Made by a program: the position numbers and the translations under genes | Assembly (NCBI GenBank): GCA_041687295.1 | Contig: JAWLCG010000176.1 | Location: 1-10,019 of the forward strand | Reading direction: 5' to 3' | DNA: 10,019 nt | Origin: JAWLCG01 sp041687295 | GTDB taxonomy: Bacteria > Planctomycetota > Phycisphaerae > SM23-33 > FEN-1343 | Shown here: one piece after another, positions 1 through 6,034 of the stretch | How the letters are laid out: each line of letters opens with the position of its first letter | Numbering within the stretch: the first letter of the stretch is position 1 | The notes under the pieces: model-generated | Told to the model about the DNA's origin: nothing | Seen by the model: only the letters and a program-made list of their open reading frames with translations | Databases searched by the model: none

Positions 1-33
1 CGGCCCGCCGCGGGGGCGCCGGGCGCCATCGCC

Positions 34-58
34 GGCGGGCGATGCCCGCCCTACTTTT
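34..58 (+). terminator. Probable intrinsic terminator of a gene upstream of the window
   Basis: A perfect 7-bp stem, GGCGGGC (34-40) and GCCCGCC (44-50), closes on a 3-base GAT loop. It is followed four bases later by a short T run (55-58). A GC-rich stem followed by Ts on the plus strand is what a rho-independent terminator looks like, so it probably ends a plus-strand transcript that begins before base 1. The T run is short, and similar palindromes occur in other gaps of this window, so it may instead be a copy of a dispersed repeat. Confidence 0.45.
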
Positions 59-178
59 CCGCCGGCACCTCTTGCACTGGCCGTGTAAGCCGGTAAGGTG
101 ACTTCACCCGCGCCAAGAATTGGCCGAACGCGTAACTGGGCGGAAACCGGTTGCGGCGGGGATTTGGAAAGGCAGCGC

Positions 179-1006
179 ATGCTCTGGGGCTATGCGGGCG
201 TCTATCCGGGCGCCTTTGGGATCTGGGACGGCGACCAGGTGATGAATCGGCTGCGGTTCGCGGTCGAGCACGGGTTTGGCTGCACGGGCTGCAGCCTGAA
301 GGAGATGGCCGAGCCGGCCCGGCGCGACCAGATCGCCGCCTTCGTGGCCGAGCATGGCCTGCGGTGCTCGGTCGGCTTCCACGCGAAGTATTTCGAGGAC
401 AACCTGGACAGCCTGCGGGCGAAGGTCGACGCCTTCCTGGCCGACCTGCAGGCCTACGGCGACCTGCTGGCCGTGCCCATCGTGACCACCTGCGTGGGGC
501 CCTACCACCGCTTCATGGCCTCGCCGTCCCTCGAAGAGCAGATGGACCGCCTGGCAGCCGTCTTCGAGCCGCTGGCGGCCGGCTGTGCCGAGTTGGGCCG
601 CCCCTTCGGCATCGAGAACCACGGCGACTACTACTGCCGCGACCTCGTCGAGCTGTGCCGCCGCGTGCCGCACCTGGGCATCTTCCTGGACACGGGCAAC
701 TGCTACCTCATCGGCGAGCAGAGCGTGCCCGCCTGCCGCGAGGCCGCCCCCTTCACCATCGGCACGCACTTCAAGGACCACTGCGTCCACCCCGACCCCA
801 AGACGCTGACCTTCGTCATCCAGGGCGCCCCGCTGGGGGCGGGCCACGTCGGCCTGCGCGAGATCTACCAGGACCTCATCACCCTCGCGCCCAACCCGGC
901 CAAGCTGGTGATGGAGTGGGAGATGATCCCGCCCAAGGATATGGACCCGTTCGACTGTCTCGAGCAGAGCTGGCAGTTCGTCCGCTCGCTCCCGGAGGTG
1001 AAGTGA
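179..1006 (+). CDS. Sugar phosphate isomerase/epimerase-like TIM-barrel protein (AP endonuclease 2 / xylose isomerase-like superfamily)
   Basis: This 275-residue protein looks like a cytoplasmic TIM-barrel enzyme of the xylose isomerase-like superfamily, whose members isomerise, epimerise or eliminate sugars at a divalent metal. The first strand is visible as LWGYAGVYPG at the N-terminus. The four expected metal ligands are in order: Glu146 in GIENHGDY, Asp171 in FLDTGN, His197 in THFKD, and Glu246 or Glu248 in VMEWEM. There is no signal peptide. The ATG at 179 is preferred because GGAAAGG (166-172) lies six bases upstream and the barrel begins at once. A GTG at 98 would add 27 residues that do not look like the family. 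The stop overlaps the next gene's ATG by one base (TGATG), implying translational coupling with the oxidoreductase. The exact substrate cannot be told; a lyase acting on keto-sugars is an alternative to an isomerase. Confidence 0.85.
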   Translation: MLWGYAGVYPGAFGIWDGDQVMNRLRFAVEHGFGCTGCSLKEMAEPARRDQIAAFVAEHGLRCSVGFHAKYFEDNLDSLRAKVDAFLADLQAYGDLLAVPIVTTCVGPYHRFMASPSLEEQMDRLAAVFEPLAAGCAELGRPFGIENHGDYYCRDLVELCRRVPHLGIFLDTGNCYLIGEQSVPACREAAPFTIGTHFKDHCVHPDPKTLTFVIQGAPLGAGHVGLREIYQDLITLAPNPAKLVMEWEMIPPKDMDPFDCLEQSWQFVRSLPEVK

Positions 1007-2151
1007 TGGCTGCGAATGAGAAACTGCGTGCGGTGCTGGTCGGTTGTGGCGGCATGGGCCGGCGGCAGGCGATGATCCTGGCCGAGCTGGCCGAGTTCGA
1101 CCTGGTCGGCGTGTGCGACCGCGACGAGGCCCAGGCCCGCCAGGCGGCCGAGCAGACCGGCGCCAAGGCGTTCACCGACTTCGACGCGATGCTGGCCGAG
1201 ACCAGGCCCGACACCGTCAGCATCTGCACGCCCAACAACTCCCACGCCCCGCTGACGATTGCGTCCGCCCGGTTCGGCGTGCGCGGCGTGTACTGCGAGA
1301 AGCCCATGGCCACCAACCTCGCCGACGCCCGCGCCATGGTCGCCGAGTGCCGCTCCCGCGGCGTCGCCCTGGTGGTCAACCACCAGCGCCGCCTCGGCGA
1401 GGACCTGCTGGCCGCCCGGGAGCTGATCGACACCGGCGCGATCGGCGAGGTGAAGCTGCTCCGCGGCAACTGCGCGGGCGACGTGCTCAGCGACGGCACG
1501 CACCTGGTCGACAGCCTGATGTGGCTGGCGGGCGACCCCGAGATCGAGTGGGTCTTCGGTCAGATCCACCGCATCGAGCCCGAGGCCAGCGAGGGCGGCA
1601 CGGGCGACGAGGGGCGCCACAGGCCCGTCGCGCCGGGCTTCCGCTACGGCCACGCCATTGAGACCGGCGGCCTGGCTGTTATCCAGATCAAGGACGGGCC
1701 CCGCATCGAGCTGCTCACCGGCGACATCCGCGACCCCCACCGCACCTACCAGGACTACGAGGTCTTCGGCACCGCCGGTCGGCTATGGCGGCCGGGGGAT
1801 AGGTTCTCGCCCAACCTGTTCATCTCCGACGCCAAGGGCGGCCCCTGGACGGCCGGCCTGGAGGAGTGGAACTACAAGCCCGTCCCGACCGAGGGCGGCG
1901 CCCCGGGCCAGTGGAGACCCGTCGAGGCCTCGGCCAACCGCACCCGCGACGCGAAGGTCCCCGCCTACCATCGCTTCGCCAGGACGATCCTCCACGGCGA
2001 GGACCACCCCATGAGCGGCGAGCGGGCGTTGCGCGGCTTCGAGATCGTCATGGGCGTCTACGAGTCCGCCCGCACGCACAAGCGACTGGCCATCCCCCTC
2101 CAGCAGGACCGCTTCCCGCTGGAGATCATGCTCGAGGCCGGGCAACTGTAG
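1006..2151 (+). CDS. Gfo/Idh/MocA family NAD(P)-dependent oxidoreductase
   Basis: This is a 381-residue cytoplasmic dehydrogenase of the Gfo/Idh/MocA family, which oxidises or reduces hydroxyl groups of sugars, inositols and glycosides with NAD(P). The N-terminal Rossmann fold shows the dinucleotide motif GCGGMG at residues 13-18 and a strand-ending acidic residue in VCDRD near 37-40. CTPNNSH (74-80) precedes the family signature CEKPMA, with the likely catalytic Lys99. DGTHLVD (163-169) supplies the expected His166 in the C-terminal alpha/beta substrate domain. The length fits the family. The ATG at 1006 has a strong GGAGG (994-998) seven bases upstream, and it overlaps the TIM-barrel gene's stop. 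Pairing such a dehydrogenase with an isomerase-like barrel is common in sugar-catabolic operons and suggests that one enzyme feeds the other. The cofactor preference and the sugar are unknown. Confidence 0.92.
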   Translation: MAANEKLRAVLVGCGGMGRRQAMILAELAEFDLVGVCDRDEAQARQAAEQTGAKAFTDFDAMLAETRPDTVSICTPNNSHAPLTIASARFGVRGVYCEKPMATNLADARAMVAECRSRGVALVVNHQRRLGEDLLAARELIDTGAIGEVKLLRGNCAGDVLSDGTHLVDSLMWLAGDPEIEWVFGQIHRIEPEASEGGTGDEGRHRPVAPGFRYGHAIETGGLAVIQIKDGPRIELLTGDIRDPHRTYQDYEVFGTAGRLWRPGDRFSPNLFISDAKGGPWTAGLEEWNYKPVPTEGGAPGQWRPVEASANRTRDAKVPAYHRFARTILHGEDHPMSGERALRGFEIVMGVYESARTHKRLAIPLQQDRFPLEIMLEAGQL

Positions 2152-2163
2152 CGGGTTCTGTAT

Positions 2164-2185
2164 GGTCCCGGGCTTGCCCGGGGCC
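2164..2185 (+). terminator. Hairpin just after the oxidoreductase gene, possible terminator
   Basis: GGTCCCGGGC (2164-2173) and GCCCGGGGCC (2176-2185) form a 10-bp stem with one T-G wobble around a very tight turn. It starts 12 bases after the stop codon of the oxidoreductase. Only a mixed TTCGGGTTCTTGT tract follows, with no clean T run, so it may slow polymerase or protect the 3' end rather than terminate cleanly. It may also belong to the repeat cluster that follows. Confidence 0.4.
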
Positions 2186-2208
2186 TTCGGGTTCTTGTCT
2201 ACATATAG

Positions 2209-2226
2209 CCCCCGGCATGCCGGGGG
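2209..2226. repeat. Perfect 18-bp palindrome, REP-like
   Basis: CCCCCGGCATGCCGGGGG reads identically on both strands and is extended by one G-T wobble. It lies in the spacer between the oxidoreductase and the rhamnosidase, away from either start codon. A self-complementary GC-rich element of this length between genes resembles REP-type dispersed repeats. A dimeric regulator binding site is an alternative. Copy number elsewhere in the genome cannot be judged from this window. Confidence 0.5.
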
Positions 2227-2248
2227 TATTCGCACCGTTGCGCCGTAG

Positions 2249-2275
2249 GCCGGGCCGACCGTAGCGAGGCCCGGC
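2249..2275. repeat. Intergenic inverted repeat, 8-bp stem
   Basis: GCCGGGCC (2249-2256) and GGCCCGGC (2268-2275) are perfect inverted arms around the 11-base spacer GACCGTAGCGA. It sits between the 18-bp palindrome and the hairpin nearer the rhamnosidase start, making it one of four successive hairpins in this gap. No T run follows, so it is not a clear terminator. Confidence 0.4.
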
Positions 2276-2291
2276 AGGACGGGTGGAAGGA

Positions 2292-2354
2292 CGTGGCTAC
2301 AAACGCCGTAGCCACGGCACCCGGTGCGCTGGACAACAGGGAGTGTTGCCGTGG
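2292..2354 (+). promoter_or_regulatory. Possible leader structure controlling the rhamnosidase start codon
   Basis: Two mutually exclusive helices can be drawn. In the first, CGTGGCTAC (2292-2300) pairs perfectly with GTAGCCACG (2308-2316) over a 7-base loop. In the second, CCACGGCA (2312-2319) pairs perfectly with TGCCGTGG (2347-2354), which covers the GTG start at 2351 and places the ribosome binding site AGGGAG (2338-2343) in the loop. They share bases 2312-2316, so only one can form at a time. This could be a translational switch, but in DNA this GC-rich an 8-bp match can arise by chance. No known riboswitch class is recognised. Confidence 0.3.
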
Positions 2355-4714
2355 ACTGGCACGCACAGTGGATCTGGCATCCGCCGATCGAGCGGATGAC
2401 GAACTTCTACCTGTACGCTCGCAAGGCCCTGACGCTGGCCGAGCCGCCCGCCGGGGCGAGGCTGCTCATCACGGCCAGCAGCCTGTACAAGCTCTACGTC
2501 AACGGCCAGTCGGTCGGGCGTGGCCCCAACCCGGCCGACCCGTCGTACTACTACTATGACGTTCACGACGTGGCCGAGCACCTGCGGGCGGGCGAGAACG
2601 TCATCGCCGTCGAGGCGTATAACTACGGCGCCGCCACGCCGGCCGACGTGCCCGGCGTGCTCAACCAGAACTGGGGCCGCGGGGGCCTGCTGGCCGAGTT
2701 GCTCGGCCCCGCCGGCGAGGTGCTGGCGGCCAGCGACGAGACGTGGCGCGTCCTGCAGGCGCCACCCTGGGACGCCGACGCCCCGGTCAACTGCACGCTG
2801 CTGGGCGACTACAAGGAGATCTACGACTCGCGCCGCGAGATTCCCGGCTGGCGCGAGCCGGGCTTCGACGACAGCGCCTGGCTGGAGCCCGCCCTGCTGG
2901 GTCGGCCACCCGTCGAGCCGTGGACCATGCTCATCGAGCGGGAGATCCCCTTCCTGCTCGGCGAGCGCGTCTACCCCGCCTACGCCGCCTGGGAGTCGGC
3001 CAGCGTCACCTATTCCTGGCGCGACGACTGGGAGGTCTCTCGCGAGCAGTCGCTGGTGCCGGCCGGCCCCCACCGCCGCGGGGACACCGGCCCGGCCCGC
3101 GTCCGCAAGACGCACGACGACTTCACACCGGCCATGCTGCTCGACTTCGGGCGCGACGTCACGGGCTACCCCGAGATCCACATCGCCGACAGCGCCGGCG
3201 GCGTCATCGACGTGCTCTACGGCGAGGACCCCTACATGGTCCGCGTGGACCGCTTCATCCTCCGCGACGGCCCGCAGGTGCTCCAGCCGTTCAATCGGCG
3301 GACCTTCCGCTACATGAAGCTGCAGTTCCCCCAGACCCCCGGCGCCATCGACATCGCCGAGGTCTCGATGGCCATGAGCACCTACCCCGTCGAGGCCCGC
3401 GGCGAGTTCCGCTGCAGCGACGAGCGGCTCAACCGCATCTGGGCCGTCGGGGCCTACACCATGCGGATGAGCATGCTCGACCACTTCGTCGACTGCCCGT
3501 GGCGCGAGCGGACGATCTACGGCGGCGACGTCTACGCCGAGAACCTCATCGCCCACTACGCCTTCGGCGACCCGCGGATGAACCGCAAGGTCCTGCGGCA
3601 GATGTTCGCGATCCAGCACGACGGCGGCGCCCTGCCGCCCTGGGGCCCCTACAGCGGCGGCCCGAGCTTCTACCCCGCCTGGGGCGCGTTCACGGGGCTG
3701 GGCTTCGTGGACCACTACTGGCTCACCGGCGACCGGGAATTCCTGGATGAGCTCTGGGCCCGCTTCGCCGCGCTGGTCGAGTGGAACATCCGCCAGCTCG
3801 AGGGCAACGACGCCTACCTGATGGGCACGCCGGCCGAGCGGGGCGACTACGCCGACTGGATGCAGGCCGAGAAGGTGCAGTACCCGCCCAGCCAGAACTA
3901 CTGCGTGCACGCCCTGCTGGCCCGATCGGCCGAGCTGGCGGGCCGGGCCGGGCACGCCGAGCAGGCCGCTCGCTGGCAGGCAGCCGCCCAGCGGATGGGC
4001 CAGGCCCTCGAGACGCACCTGGCCCGGCCCGGCGACCCCCAGGGCGGCTGGCACCAGCGTCACCAGTCGGGCCAGTACGACCGGGGCCTGCGCCTCTGGG
4101 CGGGCCTGCCGGACGCCGCCGTCGGCCGGCAGGTGGCGGCCGAGCTGTTCGAGCCGCAGACGGGCCGCATCCGGGCGCCCTTCCATGGGCTGTTCGTGAC
4201 CGAGGGGCTCTTCCGCTACGGCGAGGACCGCCGGGCGGTGGACTTCGTCCGCACCTTCTGGGGCGACATGCTCGACCGCGGGGCGACGACCTTCTGGGAC
4301 AACTTCAGCCTCGACTGGCCCGACGGCGTGCTGCCCGACCGCCAGACGAGCCTCTGCCACGGCTGGGCGGCCGGGCCCACCTGGTCGCTGCCGGCCCACG
4401 TGCTGGGGGTGCAGCCCGACGAGCCGGGCTTCGCCCGCGTGCTCATCGAGCCCCGCCCCGCCGATCTGCACTGGGCGGCCGGGACCGTGCCCACGCCGGC
4501 CGGCGCCGTCGAGGTGAGCTGGCAACGGACCGACCAGCGCTTCCGCCTGGAGCTGGTGCTGCCCGAAGGCTGCCCCGCCCGCGTCTCGCTGCCGCCGGTG
4601 AACGCCCCAAGGCCGCGCGTGGTAGTCGATGGGACCGAAACCCCCTTCACCTGGGACGCTGATCGCCGCGTGCTCGACGTTCCACCCGGGCGCCACGTGG
4701 TGGAGCTGGGGTGA
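2351..4714 (+). CDS. GH78-type alpha-L-rhamnosidase-like glycoside hydrolase
   Basis: This 787-residue enzyme matches the bacterial alpha-L-rhamnosidase architecture of GH78, which releases terminal L-rhamnose from glycosides by an inverting mechanism. The N-terminal beta domain shows AQWIW, then YKLYVNGQSVGRG in the lectin-like region. A middle beta region is followed by the (alpha/alpha)6 barrel from about residue 345. DCPWRER with GGD at 381-393 gives Asp381, Glu386 and Asp393, with the same spacing as the known catalytic acidic residues. SLCHGW (667-672) and a C-terminal beta domain from about 690 complete the fold. At the expected WE position near the barrel end the sequence reads WDN (Asp650), so the usual general base is altered or displaced. 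There is no signal peptide, suggesting intracellular action on imported glycosides. The GTG at 2351 is chosen for AGGGAG (2338-2343) seven bases upstream; an in-frame GTG at 2324 lacks such a site. Rhamnose specificity is inferred from family only. Confidence 0.85.
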   Translation: MDWHAQWIWHPPIERMTNFYLYARKALTLAEPPAGARLLITASSLYKLYVNGQSVGRGPNPADPSYYYYDVHDVAEHLRAGENVIAVEAYNYGAATPADVPGVLNQNWGRGGLLAELLGPAGEVLAASDETWRVLQAPPWDADAPVNCTLLGDYKEIYDSRREIPGWREPGFDDSAWLEPALLGRPPVEPWTMLIEREIPFLLGERVYPAYAAWESASVTYSWRDDWEVSREQSLVPAGPHRRGDTGPARVRKTHDDFTPAMLLDFGRDVTGYPEIHIADSAGGVIDVLYGEDPYMVRVDRFILRDGPQVLQPFNRRTFRYMKLQFPQTPGAIDIAEVSMAMSTYPVEARGEFRCSDERLNRIWAVGAYTMRMSMLDHFVDCPWRERTIYGGDVYAENLIAHYAFGDPRMNRKVLRQMFAIQHDGGALPPWGPYSGGPSFYPAWGAFTGLGFVDHYWLTGDREFLDELWARFAALVEWNIRQLEGNDAYLMGTPAERGDYADWMQAEKVQYPPSQNYCVHALLARSAELAGRAGHAEQAARWQAAAQRMGQALETHLARPGDPQGGWHQRHQSGQYDRGLRLWAGLPDAAVGRQVAAELFEPQTGRIRAPFHGLFVTEGLFRYGEDRRAVDFVRTFWGDMLDRGATTFWDNFSLDWPDGVLPDRQTSLCHGWAAGPTWSLPAHVLGVQPDEPGFARVLIEPRPADLHWAAGTVPTPAGAVEVSWQRTDQRFRLELVLPEGCPARVSLPPVNAPRPRVVVDGTETPFTWDADRRVLDVPPGRHVVELG

Positions 4715-4719
4715 TCTGC

Positions 4720-4800
4720 AGGGCGAGCAACCCCTTGCTCGCGCACCACGGCCGGCACGCAGGACCGTGGGGGTTGCGCGAGCACCAAGTTGCTCGCCCT
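4720..4800. repeat. REP-doublet (BIME-like) palindromic element between convergent genes
   Basis: The outer arms AGGGCGAGCAA (4720-4730) and TTGCTCGCCCT (4790-4800) are a perfect 11-bp inverted repeat. The inner arms TGCTCGCGCA (4736-4745) and TGCGCGAGCA (4775-4784) give 10 bp, and CCACGG (4746-4751) with CCGTGG (4765-4770) gives 6 bp. Each half also folds alone: GCGAGCAA/TTGCTCGC around CCCC (4723-4742), and GCGAGCA/TGCTCGC around six bases (4778-4797). Two inverted REP-like hairpins in a gap between converging genes is the layout of bacterial interspersed mosaic elements. It begins five bases after the rhamnosidase stop and ends 11 bases before the reductase stop, so it could serve as a two-way transcription block. 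There is no T run on either side. Confidence 0.6.
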
Positions 4801-4811
4801 ACTGGACTGCG

Positions 4812-5756
4812 TCACGGCATGCGTTCGCCGCGGGCGGCGATGTAGAGGCGATACCAGTCCTCCCGGCTGATCTCGACGTCGTCGGCCTGGGCGGCCTGGC
4901 GGATGTGGTCGGGGTTGGTCGAGCCGACGATCGGATTGATGCCCGAGGGGTGGCGCATCAGCCAGGCCAGGGCCATCGCGGTACGGTTGGTCGAATACTT
5001 CTCGGCCAGCTCGTCGAGCAGCTTGACGGTCTCGAGCATCGCGGCGCGGCGCGGGTGGTCTGCCTTGACGCTTCCGCCGGCCGCCAGCATGCCGCCGGCC
5101 ACCGGGCTCCACGCCAGCGGGGTCATCCGCTGCTGGATGCACTGGTCCAGCGTGCCGTCCACGAAGCTCGCCAGTCGGCCCAGGTGGATCTCCACCTGGT
5201 TGACCATCAGCCGCATCGGCAGCCGAGACGCCAGCAGCGACACCTGCGAGGGCAGGAAGTTGCTCACGCCGAATTCCCGCACCTTGCCCTGCCGCCGCAG
5301 CGTGTCGAACGCGCCGGCCACCTCGTCGGGCTCCATCAGCACGTCGGGGCGATGGAGCTGGTAGAGGTCGATCGTCTCGATGCCCAGGCGTTTGAGGCTG
5401 CCCTCGCACGACTGGAGGATCCACTCGCGGCTGAAGTCGTATCGGCCCGGGGCCTCGGGCGTGGGCTGGCCGCCGAAGCGGATGCCGCACTTGGTGGCGA
5501 GGACCATGGCGTCGCGCCGGTCGCGATGGCCGGCGAGCCACTGGCCGAAGATGTCTTCGCTCATGCCCGCGCAGTAGATGTCGGCGTGGTCGAACAGCCG
5601 AAAGCCGGCGTCCCAGGCGGCGTCCAGGGCGGCGTGAGCGGCCCGGCGGTCGTCGTCGGTGACCTTGGCGGGATTCCACCCGCGGGCGATCCGCATGCAG
5701 CCATAGGCCATCCGCGTCGTTCGCAGCGGGCTGGTGCCCAGCAGTTGCGTCTTCAT
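4812..5756 (-). CDS. Aldo/keto reductase, YdhF type
   Basis: This 314-residue cytoplasmic aldo/keto reductase has the family TIM barrel and reduces aldehydes or ketones, normally with NADPH. The catalytic tetrad is visible: Asp56 and Tyr61 in FDHADIY, Lys89 in ATKCGI, and His135 in YQLHRPD. GKVREFGVSNF (157-167), VNQVEIH and AWSPVAGGML (215-224) follow in the usual order, and PIVGST (275-280) marks the cofactor phosphate region. DHADIY, LHRPD, the GTLDQ segment and the overall length resemble Escherichia coli YdhF more than other subfamilies. The ATG at 5756 is favoured by AAGGAG (5766-5771) nine bases upstream. The frame stays open for 81 more codons upstream, but that stretch is Arg/Pro-rich and unlike the family. 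It is transcribed toward the rhamnosidase, separated by a palindromic element. A role on sugar-derived carbonyls is an inference from its neighbours. Confidence 0.92.
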   Translation of the reverse strand: MKTQLLGTSPLRTTRMAYGCMRIARGWNPAKVTDDDRRAAHAALDAAWDAGFRLFDHADIYCAGMSEDIFGQWLAGHRDRRDAMVLATKCGIRFGGQPTPEAPGRYDFSREWILQSCEGSLKRLGIETIDLYQLHRPDVLMEPDEVAGAFDTLRRQGKVREFGVSNFLPSQVSLLASRLPMRLMVNQVEIHLGRLASFVDGTLDQCIQQRMTPLAWSPVAGGMLAAGGSVKADHPRRAAMLETVKLLDELAEKYSTNRTAMALAWLMRHPSGINPIVGSTNPDHIRQAAQADDVEISREDWYRLYIAARGERMP

Positions 5757-5797
5757 CCAGACTCTCTCCTTTGCCCCCCGGCGTTGGTATCGGTGTA

Positions 5798-5826
5798 AGC
5801 GTAGAGACTCGGCGGAGCAGTGACAA
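5798..5826 (-). promoter_or_regulatory. Possible sigma-70-type promoter for the aldo/keto reductase
   Basis: On the minus strand a TTGTCA -35 box (5821-5826), five of six consensus bases, is separated by 17 bases from TACGCT (5798-5803), a weak -10 box that keeps TA and the final T. The start of transcription would fall near 5791, leaving a leader of about 35 bases before the ATG. The spacing is ideal but the -10 match is only three of six, and promoter consensus in this host is unknown. Confidence 0.35.
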
Positions 5827-5893
5827 GGGCGAGGGCGTCTTCCTTTCGGGCGCAGGGGTCGTTGTGCCGCCACCTGGTCAGCCCGACCGAGGG

Positions 5894-5917
5894 GCCCACG
5901 GATGGCAATCCGTGGGC
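5894..5917. repeat. Perfect intergenic hairpin, REP-like
   Basis: GCCCACGGAT (5894-5903) and ATCCGTGGGC (5908-5917) are perfect 10-bp arms around a 4-base GGCA loop. It lies upstream of the likely reductase promoter and downstream of the propeller gene. No T run follows on either strand, so a terminator is unlikely. Its compact stem and intergenic place fit a dispersed REP-type element; a secondary terminator or a regulator site is possible. Confidence 0.5.
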
Positions 5918-5968
5918 TTGGGTAAGGCGAAGCGGTCGAACCCGGGGCGGTTGGATGCGCGCATGCAA

Positions 5969-6005
5969 GAGGGCGTGGCGGATCGCGGGGACCCGCCACG
6001 CCCTC
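5969..6005 (-). terminator. Strong hairpin terminating the S55-propeller operon
   Basis: GAGGGCGTGGCGG (5969-5981) and CCGCCACGCCCTC (5993-6005) are perfect 13-bp arms around an 11-base loop. The hairpin begins 29 bases after the propeller gene's stop codon in the direction of transcription. Only TTGC follows on the minus strand, so it has the stem of an intrinsic terminator but a poor U tract. It is the most stable short hairpin in the window. Confidence 0.55.
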
Positions 6006-6034
6006 AGGGCCGTCCGTGGCAATCGTGGCCGGTC

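Noticed and set aside
98..178. N-terminal extension of the TIM-barrel protein from the GTG at 98
   Set aside because: The 27 added residues do not resemble the family and the GTG lacks a good ribosome binding site, whereas the ATG at 179 has one at six bases.
151..1005. N-terminal extension of the oxidoreductase frame back to base 151
   Set aside because: The extra 285 codons overlap the TIM-barrel gene out of frame and are Arg/Pro/Gly-rich; the Rossmann fold and a strong ribosome binding site fix the start at 1006.
2152..2350. A promoter for the rhamnosidase around TACATATAG (2200-2208)
   Set aside because: The AT-rich patch resembles a -10 box, but no -35 match lies at a normal distance; the nearest TTGCCC is about 20 bases away, and a palindrome follows directly.
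2297..4696. A 799-codon open frame on the minus strand opposite the rhamnosidase
   Set aside because: It mirrors the GH78 gene over nearly its whole length, shows no family motifs and has low-complexity composition. Long antisense frames are expected at this GC content.
4216..5826. A 536-codon minus-strand frame across the reductase and the rhamnosidase end
   Set aside because: It is out of frame with the aldo/keto reductase, rich in Arg and Pro, and crosses the palindromic intergenic element. No motif supports it.
5955..5964. ATGCGCGCAT 10-bp palindrome beside the operon terminator
   Set aside because: Too short to separate from chance in this sequence and with no clear role.
5757..5999. 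N-terminal extension of the aldo/keto reductase
   Set aside because: The 81 extra codons run through the ribosome binding site, the possible promoter and two palindromes, and are unlike the family.
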